NCBI GenBank assembly: GCA_948146395.1
Contig: OX411548.1
Location: 33,178,912 to 33,242,911, forward strand
Length of the DNA stretch: 64,000 nt
Reading direction: 5' to 3'
Origin: Fragum whitleyi
Taxonomy: Eukaryota > Mollusca > Bivalvia > Cardiida > Cardiidae
Positions 44,251-54,638 of the stretch are shown here, piece after piece. The notes beneath the pieces are model-generated. The model was not told where the DNA came from. It searched no databases and worked only from the letters and a program-made list of their open reading frames with translations. A program made the position numbers and the translations under genes. Position 1 is the stretch's first letter; each line of letters opens with the position of its first letter.

Positions 44251-44394
44251 TAACACGGGGCTGGTAATCTCAAGTCGAATTTGTAAAATACTAGTCTTGT
44301 TGCTATTTATCACACATTTTTGAATCTAAATGGTGGGCAAATTAGCTTTACTTCATTAGCAACATATAGACAATCTTTGTTTAATACAGGTCAA

Positions 44395-44705
44395 ATACAT
44401 AACATGGTTTTAGTCTGACACCAAGAAAATGGGGTCCAAAGAACTTGATAACAGGGATGTTATTGGTCCTGTCTGAAGGATTTGGAGTCCTTACTTTGGC
44501 GTAGATATATTTTTTAGTTTTATGCAATAAACTTGTTTTTATTAGAATTTCCAAACTATTCTCTAGTTAGACGTAAAGAAAGTGTTGATCATATTAAGAC
44601 ATTTGGGGCTTAACTTCAGGAAAGATTCAAGACTGTTTAATACAGTCTTTGTTTAATACAGTCTTAAATTCTTTTCTAAAGATGAGCCCTAGAAGCTCAA
44701 TTGGA
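44395..44705. repeat. Two-copy repeat with GTCTTCAATTCTTTTCT hairpin, copy 2
   Basis: It starts ttttagtctgacaccaag and keeps the gactgtttaatacagtcttt hairpin and ttcttttctaaag near the right side. Confidence 0.5.
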
Positions 44706-45384
44706 CTCACAAACACTCACAACACTATTTTAATATACATAGCTGCCTCTTTATTTCTTGTAATTTACTGAAGACAGATGAGAGACAGAAAATAACCCCT
44801 GAAAAATCCCGATGCATTTAGGAATAGACCAATAGCACCTGGTCAGTGGTCACCCAAAGAGCAGCAAAACCTCATGGCAAAGTTTTTTGTAGCTATTGTG
44901 CATGAACTCTATAGGAATCACAAGCATCCCCTCTCAAACCTACGATTGTGAATGGGTGAGTAAACAGAAGGGTATGAGCCAACAAAAAGGATATTTCACA
45001 AAGTAAATACTATAAAATTCCACTTCAATCAACAATGTCAATACTCTCTCCTTTATGAGATATGTGAACAAAGCAAACTGACCTTAAACGATAATTTGGC
45101 TCCTGGTCCAGATAAGTACCATAAACTTTCAGCTGCCACTAAACCAATTGTCACAGAATATTTACCATTCCAAAAAAGAGGTATTAGACAAACATCCAGT
45201 TGAAAAGTAGATTTTATTAAAAATAAGTAAAATTTTTGGCTTGTCATACAAAAAGATAATATCATGGAGGTGAGAAAAGTACAGACACTGTTCAGGCTAT
45301 GCATTTATTATAACTCTTTGATGAAAACAGAAACAAAAAGATAAATTTCTTCAACTTGTTTGTCAATTTGATTTTTTCTCCTAG

Positions 45385-45540
45385 GGTTTTCTAGTGGAAC
45401 CAACATAGTTTCACAACATTTTGAAACTCATGATCTTTCACAATGTTGACCGAGGTTTCCTAGATATAATCATTAGGAAACCTCAGTTAACACAGTTGCT
45501 TCCGAAACGTTGCAGAACTTTTACATGTCCACTACCTTAA
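45385..45540. repeat. Fold-back element TTAAGGTAGTGGACC, copy 4
   Basis: The right end is atgtccactaccttaa and the centre is gaggtttcctagatataatc with its complement. The left end is eroded. Confidence 0.65.
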
Positions 45541-46284
45541 ATCTTTGTTTTCTCTGAAAGAGTAAGAGAGAAAATACCAAAACCAGAGTGACATCATAAA
45601 GATACAAGTTTGAAATCAACCAACTAAAAGAACAGTACAAACTAATGCAATAGATAAAGGCATTCTCCTACCTGAAAACATCACAGAGAGGTTTTCACAT
45701 GTCTCCGATAACCAACATGTCTCCGATAACCAATGCAACAATCAATGATAATAGTGTGTAATAGTTTAGAGAAGTAATCCAAGCCTCTTGACCGTTTACC
45801 TGGATGACTAAGTATTTTATTTAACCAAAGTCCCTATCAATTTACTTAATGGGTTGTATTTACATTGAAAATCATAAACAGTTTCAATCTTTTCCGATTC
45901 AGTCATTCATTTTAAATGTCTAGGGTTTCAAAATTACTGGACTGCAAACATCCTTTTGAGCTGAAGCTTAATAGATAAATTCTGTATGTCCTAAAAAGGC
46001 TAAATACTTTAATGCTTTTCGTTGGTTTAGAGAGAAATAACGGTAGATTATCACTTGATAATCTCACTGCAAAAGCAGAGAAATTATCAAAAACTTATAC
46101 CCTGCTTTTGTGCATTTCATCCTATCTGACGTCAACTATGCGGGGCAAAATAAGTGACATCACAATGAATGTTGCATAGCAATCACGTGCAAAATGACGC
46201 CCTTTACGAAAATATGTCCTAGAAATTTCACATATTGTCTCATTTTTGCAATAAAGAAATAGACTTATCATGTGTTTTTTGAGT
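45541..46284. other. Upstream of KANK, no gene recognised
   Basis: There is a tandem pair catgtctccgataaccaaca / tgtctccgataaccaatg near 45699-45735. It may hold KANK 5' non-coding exons, but none could be supported. Confidence 0.35.
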
Positions 46285-46400
46285 AAGATTGAATTATATT
46301 TCATTTCATGAACAACAAAAGCCATATTTTCACTTGTGACTCTGCCACTCGTGAAAATATAGCTTTTGTTGTTCACTCAATGAATATAAATCAATCTTAC
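46285..46400. repeat. Fold-back element with AACAACAAAAG arms
   Basis: Aagattgaattatatttcat, gaacaacaaaagccatattt and tcac on the left mirror gtgaaaatatagcttttgtt, gttcac and tgaatataaatcaatctt on the right, around a short loop (ttgtgactctgccactc). Confidence 0.7.
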
Positions 46401-46784
46401 ACTGAAACAAGGCATTATCCTCTATTTCTTACAAATAGAAACAAGAGTACCTCACTAACCTTCTTTTTATTTTAACAGTGAAAACAGTTTATTCCTAATC
46501 AATGTCTCGACTCAGTTTCATAATTTGATTCTGAGTTTGCTCACTGCCAAGATGCATCTCAATTATGACCAAAATTAAGAAACGGAAAACTGGGCTACCC
46601 GGCTTTGAACTGCTTTCTTGAAAGCCACAAAATTGTGAAGTTTCACTGTAACTTAAATTAGTCAGAAAATTTCAAAGGCTAAAAGCTACAAAATAACCAG
46701 TTTTCTACTTATAGTTCAAAGATTATTAATTTTTCTAGAACAGATTTTACATTGTTGTGGTGAATTGATTTCTCAAATAGCTTG

Positions 46785-47105
46785 TGTTTGTTTGTTTGTT
46801 TGTTTGTTTGTACAGGAGTTTAATGCAACTTTTAAAATTATATTGCATTATATTTCATAGGATGGTGCTCCAACCCATGGTTTCCTGTCATTTCTTATAC
46901 AAGTAAAACCACAACATTTCATCTGAGCTGCTCATTCCACTTAAGCGTAAAAATTATCAAACACCCATCGGTAGGAGACAAATGATTTGTGTTACATTGA
47001 CTTTTGTCAAATGTCAGGTAAATGTTGGCTGAACTGGGGTTCAAACTTTGACCATAGGATTGACAGCCCAATGTGTTACTGCTGAGCTCGCCAGGCTCAG
47101 CCAAT
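46785..47105 (-). mobile_element. tRNA-derived SINE with TTTG-repeat tail
   Basis: On the minus strand the head has ctgagcctggcgagctcagc then gtttgaaccccagttcagcc (B-box-like). The 3' end carries a (CAAA)n-type tail seen as tgtttgtttgtttgtttg at 46785-46810. Confidence 0.55.
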
Positions 47106-47264
47106 AAGAGATTTTTTCAGGGCCTGCATCCATATTGCTACCACATAATTTGATGAATCAGTGTGAAACAGTTGTACCTTCTTATATAGTTACAGGCAGT
47201 TACAACTGTTTTGCGCAAAGCCATTGATATTTAGTGTCTGGGACTTAAAATACAGGTTGAGAGC

Positions 47265-47511
47265 TTAACCCTTTTCATGCTGAACCCGAAATATTCCTGC
47301 TTTGGCAGGAGCTATAGACAAACATCAGTCTGCACATATGTGCAGTCTGATGTTAGTCTACACCACCTGTTTCTCACTTTCAAACCAGAATTGTCAATAG
47401 ATTTAGTTTTCCAAATGAAAATTGACCTACAGTTGGTACTTTCAATGCTTTTTGCCCTTTGATTTTGATGAAAATTTTTAGCCAAAATTTATTCAGCATG
47501 ACAAGAGTTAA
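47265..47511 (+). repeat. TTAACCCTTGTCATGCTGAA MITE, intact copy
   Basis: TTAA at 47265-47268 and 47508-47511. The tips are cccttttcatgctgaac and ...ttcagcatgacaagag. The central hairpin is catcagtctgcacatatgtg. It is very similar to the reverse complement of 20953-21211. Confidence 0.88.
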
Positions 47512-47888
47512 GCTTTTCCCATGGATATATAACACAGTTCAGAATACTTAAGTGTATAACGATTTGACATACAGTGACCTCTCCCCATCTTTAGATTGGC
47601 CTCATTTGTCAAAGTAATGTAACTTGTACCGCCCCTATGAATAATGGTTTCACCCATTACAAGGTGAGCAATTTGCAAACTTATCCAAATTTAAACACTA
47701 GCTTGTAGGTACCTGTACAACTTAAACAGTTACTTTGTTTAAATGATGTTAAACACCGCTTTCAACAATCTTTCTGTCATATTGTGGAGGCTGGAGCACC
47801 TAACAATAGATTCCTGTTATTTCTCACTCAAGTACAACTATTTAGCCTTTCCTAGCCTCCAGCAATGCTGCTACCCCTCATAATAACT

Positions 47889-48738
47889 AGAACTGTCGCA
47901 GAGCGGACTAATACCCCCCACAAGTGCTTTGTCAGAATGCAAGTGCTATTAGTGCAGGATGTGTTTGTAACTAATATTGAGGTCATATGTAGCATTTGCA
48001 TGAAGTTTCATGATTCTAGGTCGCTTGGTTTTTGAGTTAAGAGTCCAGAAATGAAAATTGATCAAAAATTGACTGTGACCTTGACCTTTGACCTATATGA
48101 CCCAAAAACATTAGGGCACTTCCTTGGATCATAAGCAACATTTGCATAAAGTTTCATGCTTGTAGGTCACTTGGTTCTCAAGTTAGAGTCAAGAAACGAA
48201 AATTTAACAAAAATTTACTGTGACCTTGACCTTTGACCTATGTAACCCAAAAACGATAGGGCACTTCCTTGGGTCATAAGGAACATTTGTATATAGTTTC
48301 ATGATTGTAGGCCACTTGGTTCTTGAGTTAGAGTCCGGAAACGAAAATTGAACAAAGGCTGACTGTGACCTTGACCTTTGACCTATGTGACCCAAAACAA
48401 TAGGGCACTACCTTGGGTCATAAGGAACAATTGTATAAATTTTCATGATTGTAGGCCACTTGGTTCTTGAGTTAGAGTCCGGAAATGAAAATTGAACAAA
48501 ACCTGACTGTGACCTTGACCTTTGACCTACATGACCCAAAAACAATAGGGCACCTCCTTGGGTCATAAGGAACATTTGTGTAAAGTTCCATGATTGTAGG
48601 TCATTTGGTTCTTGAGTTAGAGTCTGGAAACGAAAAGGTCAACAGACGGACAGACGGATGGACGGACGGATGGACAGACAGACAGACATGGTGAAACCAA
48701 TATACCCCCCTCTACTTCGTAGAAGGGGGTATAATAAT
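47889..48738 (+). mobile_element. Tandem-core element with ATACCCCC / GGGGGTAT ends
   Basis: The head is agaactgtcgcagagcggac then taatacccccc. The core is four units of about 145 bp, each with tgtgaccttgacctttgacc and gtaggccacttggttcttga. The tail is a cagacggatggacggacgga microsatellite and a hairpin cccccctctacttcgtagaa / gggggtat. A degenerate relic is at 1480-1675. Confidence 0.8.
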
Positions 48739-48874
48739 AATTATGTCTACAATCATCACCAACTGAAGCAGTGTACATAGTGATTGTCAAATCAAATGTT
48801 GGGGAAAAGATTTATTTTAGAGTGTTATCTCCTTTCCACAAATTGCAATTTTTTCTATTCTTTCAAGTTTGTGT

Positions 48875-49175
48875 ACAGGGGTGTGGAAAAATGAAGTTTT
48901 TTGACTTGTAAATGGATAAGTAAAAGTAAATTTACTACTTGTCTAGGATCAAATGAACTTGTCCGCAAATAATGGACTTAGGCTGTATGCTGTAACCCAT
49001 TATTTTCTTCATTAAAGACAATGTTTTCTCCCCTTTGATACAAACATAAGGATGACTTTCTCTTTGATCTTTTAGTACTATTTCAAGATTTGCCCTGGTA
49101 TTTACCTGTCCAGGGACAAGTGGCCTAGAAAACTGTACTTGCCTGCAAGTAGAATCAAAGCACTGAAAGTACTGA
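48875..49175 (+). repeat. Truncated copy of the CAGGGGTGTGG element
   Basis: It starts caggggtgtggaaaaatgaa and keeps tacttgtc / gggacaagt motifs found in 5049-5459. The right end is not preserved. Confidence 0.5.
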
Positions 49176-51750
49176 TGGTGAACGAACCTGGTGGCATTCT
49201 AGAGTGATATATTGAATTCAATTAGAAAAGAGAAATTACGAATGTAAAAAAAAGTGGGAAGAATTGTCTAGACAAAATTTCCGTTATTCGGAAATTTCAC
49301 TGCCAATTCAAAGAAAGGGAAAGAGAGGAAAATCCTGGTAGAAAAATATTTGTTAGAATATGAGATGTTACTCTGTGAAAATTTCTTTTACACACTTGAA
49401 ATAGGTACATTTATAAATTAAACATAAATGGAGAAAACGATTTAATCCTATCTAAAACTGTCTTTAACCTATATCCAATGGTGTTTGTTTTTACAAAAGT
49501 AGTTGTTATCATGTTTAAGCTTATTTCAAGTAAATTTGTTGTATTTGTTTTAACTTTTTTAACTATCTTTGTTTCTTCTCAGAGGATAAAAAGGTCTTTG
49601 AGTACCAACCAAAGAAACACCTATGAATATCAGTCAGTCCTGAACTGTACTCATTGTTTAAAATTATGATTTGTAAACTTATTAATAGTATTTTTGAACC
49701 ATAACCTGAGAGATTAGTTTTTAACATATTTGAAGCCATAACCACTTCCGTGGTTGACACTTATGTCGTTATTCAATTTTATAACGCTGCAGGATGAGAA
49801 ATATTTAGGTATAGGTTAAAGGAGGTCTAGTGCCCTATTAGTATAATTCATAGATAATTTCTGTTTAAGGTTTAGAAATTAAAGTATAACTTTTTATATT
49901 TAACAATTGCTCCATAGTAAATTGCATACTAAAAGTATTTATAAATATTATTTTTGTAACGTAATTTCTACATCAAAAGCGAATAAGAATCTTATTTAAG
50001 AAGTTTATTTTTTAAAAGGAGGTAATAATTGCATGACTATGTTATGACTATGTTTAAGTATGATACAATGTTTTTTTCCTTCCGACTTTCTTTCCAAAAA
50101 GAGTTGAGAATCCTTACAATTGTCGGTTTATTTTTTGCACGAGAACCTATTGTTTACCTTCAAGAGGTTTGATGCTTGTAAGATCACTCACTATCGATAT
50201 CTTATTACAGTATTGCGGCTGATATTAGACTTTCTGCTCGGAGCTAGTTTTTGTTTAAACTGTAGTTATCCAATTCTAAACGTATTTTGGGAAGGATGGA
50301 GCCAGTTTTTATTCATCGATTTAGATTTTTATGATTTCTGTAAAAAACGCAATGACTTTTCCAGAATAATTTAACAACTAAACCCGCCTGTCGAATTGTA
50401 AACAAGTGCATGACGGATCTGGTCCCCCCTTGACCACAGCAATATCTACTCGTCAATTGGAGTGGTATCTAGGGTTGAATATTTAGCTATCATTTATTCA
50501 ATTTTCAAATAGAATTTTTAATTGAAATGGTTTTACAGATTGAAAAAATGCAAAGTAGAATGGCCCCAATGAAATATCTTCCGTGCCTGTCGCATTTGGT
50601 ATACGGCAATATTCGCTTCTGAGACAGACGAATACGAAACGTTTTCGCTGGGAATAAGTTCACCGAATATTCAAGTGTATCCTTACAAGCCCTACTTCAG
50701 CCAACGCAATTTTACAGAAAAATCTTAATAGCGGCGTTCATCCCTATTCAAATAAAAGTACAAGAAAGGTTGTACACGTAAAACACATGTCGAATCATTC
50801 TTAAAACCCGTCTCGAGACTGACTGTCGCTAGTTGAAAAGTTATGTAAAACCACGTTACCGTTTCTAATGACACAAGGTGTCTTGATGTGTCATTCGTCT
50901 CAACTCGGCCGATTCCTCTAACCTACATTTAAATCGGGGCCGTCGGAGATCGCCCGAGTATTGCCGAATGTAAGTTCAAGAGGACATGACCTAAATAAAC
51001 ACGTATTTCCGGCTAATTACTACAAGTTGCACAAGCGAAGGCTTGGGTCAAAAACATATTATCTGTCTCTACGGTGTCTAGACACAAACTTTGTTTTTGC
51101 TTTAAACTCTCGACAAGCTTACGCCGATCAAAAATTCCCTTGATAAACATTGCAAGATCATTTTGTGTTTTTCAAAGCGAATTTTCATTATTTTCACTTG
51201 ATAAAGAATACTAGTAGCACGCTTTTAAAGAAAAAAACAGTGATTTTGCGGAGAAAAATATTGAAAGATACTAAATTGAATTTTAAGAGGCGCTACTTTA
51301 TTTCAAATGTATTAACATCCAACAGGATTTTCCTGACATGGTATATAACACTGGTGAACGACGTTCGTTCACCAAAAACCTGTGTCAAGCATGGGAATTC
51401 CACAGATAAGATAATAAAGGCTCTATTTGTTTGTCTGTTTCATGCTAAACTCCGATTCAAATGTATGTACAGTTACATTGCAGCAGCTTCAAACCTTTTT
51501 GCAGGATTGTGCACCTAGGATTTTAAATGGCAGCTCAAGAACTAATTCTTGAACCCATGTTCAAAAACCTTGAATCGGAGTTCAAGAACTAAAGATCAAG
51601 AACTGGTTCAATGACAAAAACTAGAATTTCAAGAACATGTTTTAGAGGTTCAAGAACTAGTTCTTGAACAACCATACAACCTTTAGAATGTTCTAGAACT
51701 GAAGTTTCAGAATGTTCAAGAGTCCTTTCTTCAACTTTTTTTGTAGGGGT
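49176..51750. other. Region without recognisable gene
   Basis: The stretch at about 50380-51130 has more CG dinucleotides than its surroundings and could be regulatory or a 5' exon, but there is no direct support. Between 51530 and 51740 there are many repeats of caagaact / agttcttg, a local low-complexity block. ORFs of 60-122 codons here show no domain. Confidence 0.4.
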
Positions 51751-51947
51751 ACGTGCCTATGATTTTATTATTGAGAAAACATTGTGAAAAAAGAAGAAAT
51801 TGCTGCTGACAAGCAATTTCTTCTTTTCCTCACTATTTTCTACCCTACTGAATGGTTATTTTTCAAATTAAATCTACTTTAAATTTTTTTCTGCAAAACC
51901 TTTGAATTTGGACAGGTCCAAAATTTTGTAAAACAGGAAAGTGTTAA
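51751..51947 (-). repeat. piggyBac-type MITE, TTAACCCTTTCC family, copy 5 (truncated)
   Basis: It keeps the internal hairpin and one tip (aaacaggaaagtgttaa). The tip with cagcaaaggg is missing on the left. Confidence 0.75.
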
Positions 51948-52230
51948 ATAATGATGTATTTGGGTAATGTAAGACTAGCCTGGCTCCCTGGCTGTTAGTT
52001 AGTGTTAATTCTAATAAGGTACACAACTCATGCTTTACTTATTCAACTAATCAAATAACCTCCCATGTTCTCAAAAAGCCGACACTGATCAGCCTGTCAG
52101 TGGAATAACAGCTTATAAGAAATAATTTTCTCTAGTTGAATTGCTCCTTTCATAAATTTTCAGATCATTGGTACAGGAGCCAGTCTTCTTTGATACATAA
52201 TTATAATGGCAATGCGATAATGAACATTAA

Positions 52231-52576
52231 TTAGACCACGCTTGAAGCGATTTTGGCCAATCAGAAAACAGTATTTTAAAAGTGTATATAACAGATATAA
52301 CTCTGAGTGTTGTTTTCAGATACACGATGGTTGTCAGTCATGCATGTGAATCTCAACAGTCATTTCAAAAAGATTAAAAAGCGTTTATATGAGCGCTTTT
52401 TTCCCAAAGACTTTCTAGTCGCAAAAATGCAAAAAATCTACAATAAGTTACGATGACAGATTCATAAGTTATTCAGCATAATTACACAATTTACAGTTAT
52501 AACACAGAGAATTTTAATCTTTTCATTGTTTAGATGTTGGGGTAAAAAATACAGACATTTTTATAAAGCGTGGTCT
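52231..52576. repeat. Possible non-autonomous element with TTAGACCACGCTT ends
   Basis: Ttagaccacgctt at 52231 is mirrored by aagcgtggtctaa near 52577. Inside are ggccaatcag (CCAAT-like) and gtgtatataacag (TATA-like). Only one copy is present, so this is tentative. Confidence 0.45.
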
Positions 52577-53165
52577 AAGTCTGACAGAAGATCTCATGCT
52601 GCGGTATATGGGAAATAGACACTCGCTAATGCATGTGCCTATTTCCCATATATACCACTGCACTCGTTTTCTATCCTATACATTTTGGATACAAATAAAT
52701 CATACATACTTTAGCTATCATGATTACGAAAATTGCTGATTTAGTAAGTTTACCACTCCAGTATACAGACAAGTGACCAGACATCTTATTACTTTAACAG
52801 ATTTAAAACAGAGATAAAAATAAGTTTAATCCAAACATTTATTACTATGTTCTTGAATCTTTTATGAATGAAAGTCTGTGTCAAAAAACAATCTGATACC
52901 TTGACCAAACAATTAAAACTTATGTCCCTTTAATGGACATCGAAAAGAAAATAATGATTGTTAAGAAATAGAATTTGATACTTGCAATATTTCTGGTCCA
53001 TATTGCACCAAAATACTCAATCTCAATGAACCTGCAACCCTTGACTAATCTTATTAAAACATAAGGTTCAGAAGATGTCGTTCAAAGATTTCGGGCTCAA
53101 AATGTCCCCTCATCCAAGCTTTAGTGCAGGATGAAGGGCATTATTGGAGTAAAGCCGGAGGCCGA

Positions 53166-53272
53166 GCATGTATACACTAGCATGTCGTCCTGACGCGCGC
53201 TATTTAAAAACACACCGTGATTTAGTCTATACCCGCCCTAAACCGGAAGTCGGTGAATCCACATGTCTCATA
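53166..53272. repeat. DIRS inverted terminal repeat, 3' side
   Basis: This 107-bp stretch is an exact reverse complement of 57801-57907 when compared by eye. It includes gacgcgcgctatttaaaaac. Confidence 0.95.
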
Positions 53273-53362
53273 CTTTAAAAACTTTTGTTGCCGCTTTATG
53301 AAAGAAAGGGCTGGGGGAAGTAACTCTAATCATTATAGTAATTATCTGAACTATACGGGAGG

Positions 53363-53481
53363 GTGTATACATGCTCGGCCTCCGGCTTTACTCCAATAAT
53401 GCCCTTCATCCTGCACTAAAGCTTGGATGAGGGGACATTATTTTCGCAAAGCCTTCGGCTTTCGCATGTATACACTAGCAT
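53363..53481. repeat. DIRS internal complementary region
   Basis: 53363-53439 is the complement of the outer 3' end (53101-53177). 53437-53481 is the complement of the outer 5' end (57890-57934). The two parts overlap by three bases (att), which reproduces the circle junction. This joint-complement arrangement defines DIRS-group elements. Confidence 0.95.
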
Positions 53482-53528
53482 CTTTAAAGAAAGGCAACAA
53501 AATACGAATCTCCCAATAAATATATTAT

Positions 53529-54638
53529 TCAAGAAAACATTGAATGCATAAAGCGTACTTGTTCCTTACTAACAACATCTCTATAATAGAATTTATAGAA
53601 ATTTTTATCTGATGACCAGTCAACAGTTTTAAGAATGCTATTTAAAGAACATCCAGAAGACATAGCAGCAGAAACAGCTGCACCTCTATATGAATGTGCC
53701 TTAAATACACCTGTATCAACACCTGCTGCCTGCAGGACAAGTTTCAACCATCTGGCTAAAGTACTTGTTGTAACACTATCATGAGTAACATACGAAATAA
53801 ACAATTTTCTACTTTTCCTAATATCTCTAGTCTTCTCAATATAGAACAGAACTGTATGCATGGCACAAAGTCTTTCATCACTGTAATGTTTTATACTAAA
53901 AACAGTACTTTTCTTTTTCGCTGTAGTTGTTTTTAACAGTACAGGGAAGAGAAAAACAATATTATTCATACCTGTCTTCATGAAGTCTAAATCCAAAGAA
54001 GCTAACGTCTGCGCCCTCGGAGCCGTAGCCAGGGCCAGAAGAGCTATTGTCTTAAAAGTCAACATTTTAAGAGAAAGTTTATCTAGAGGATACAAATTCT
54101 TCAAGTAATTTAACACCACAGAAACATCCCACGTAATGCCATACCTTGGCTTAGGTTGAACAGAATTAAACACACCCTTCATATATCTACAGATGAAAAT
54201 ATTACCACTTTGACACCAAGAATTACCAAAAAAGGGAAGGGTTTGCAAAAGCATAGCCTTATGTGTATTAAGCACTGAGTAGGATTTCCCTTCTTTGTAT
54301 AAACTATGCAAAAAACATATTACCTTATCTTCAGATGATGAAAAGGGATTGAAATGTTTCCTAGCACACCAAAAATACCACCTTTTCCAGGCTGAGTCAT
54401 ATTGTTTCCTTGTTCCGCTACGCCATGATCGGATGATAATTTCTGTAGCTTCTTCTGGAATAGGAGATGTCTTGAAGAATTCCCGGATACAACTACTGCG
54501 ATCAACCTTAGGGACTTGCACAGAGGATGGGGCTGCTTGTTGTGTGCCAAAGTCAGTAAATCTCGATGCCTTGGTAATCTGACCGGAAAAGACACAATGT
54601 TTGCCAAAATCAAAGGGAACCACGGCTGTAATTTCCAT
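53529..54638 (-). CDS. DIRS tyrosine recombinase
   Basis: 369 residues with the lambda-integrase-type catalytic set: Arg208 in TAPRAQTLASLDL, HSYR (His315, Arg318) in AHSYRGAAVSAAM, and the likely nucleophile Tyr351 in NFYKFYYRD. The N-terminal half (about 60-165) is the helical core-binding domain. It should join the circular cDNA to the target at a short shared sequence, here probably AAT. The first Met lies inside the preceding ORF in a different frame, so translation needs re-initiation, a splice or another mRNA. No inactivating change is visible. Confidence 0.95.
   Translation of the reverse strand: MEITAVVPFDFGKHCVFSGQITKASRFTDFGTQQAAPSSVQVPKVDRSSCIREFFKTSPIPEEATEIIIRSWRSGTRKQYDSAWKRWYFWCARKHFNPFSSSEDKVICFLHSLYKEGKSYSVLNTHKAMLLQTLPFFGNSWCQSGNIFICRYMKGVFNSVQPKPRYGITWDVSVVLNYLKNLYPLDKLSLKMLTFKTIALLALATAPRAQTLASLDLDFMKTGMNNIVFLFPVLLKTTTAKKKSTVFSIKHYSDERLCAMHTVLFYIEKTRDIRKSRKLFISYVTHDSVTTSTLARWLKLVLQAAGVDTGVFKAHSYRGAAVSAAMSSGCSLNSILKTVDWSSDKNFYKFYYRDVVSKEQVRFMHSMFS

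Noticed and set aside
51150..51518. 122-codon plus-strand ORF
   Set aside because: The composition is lysine- and phenylalanine-rich as expected from AT-rich noise, with no motif or splice evidence.
53101..53481. A separate small inverted-repeat transposon next to the recombinase
   Set aside because: The big palindrome at 53101-53177 / 53363-53439 is explained as the DIRS outer end and its internal complementary region.
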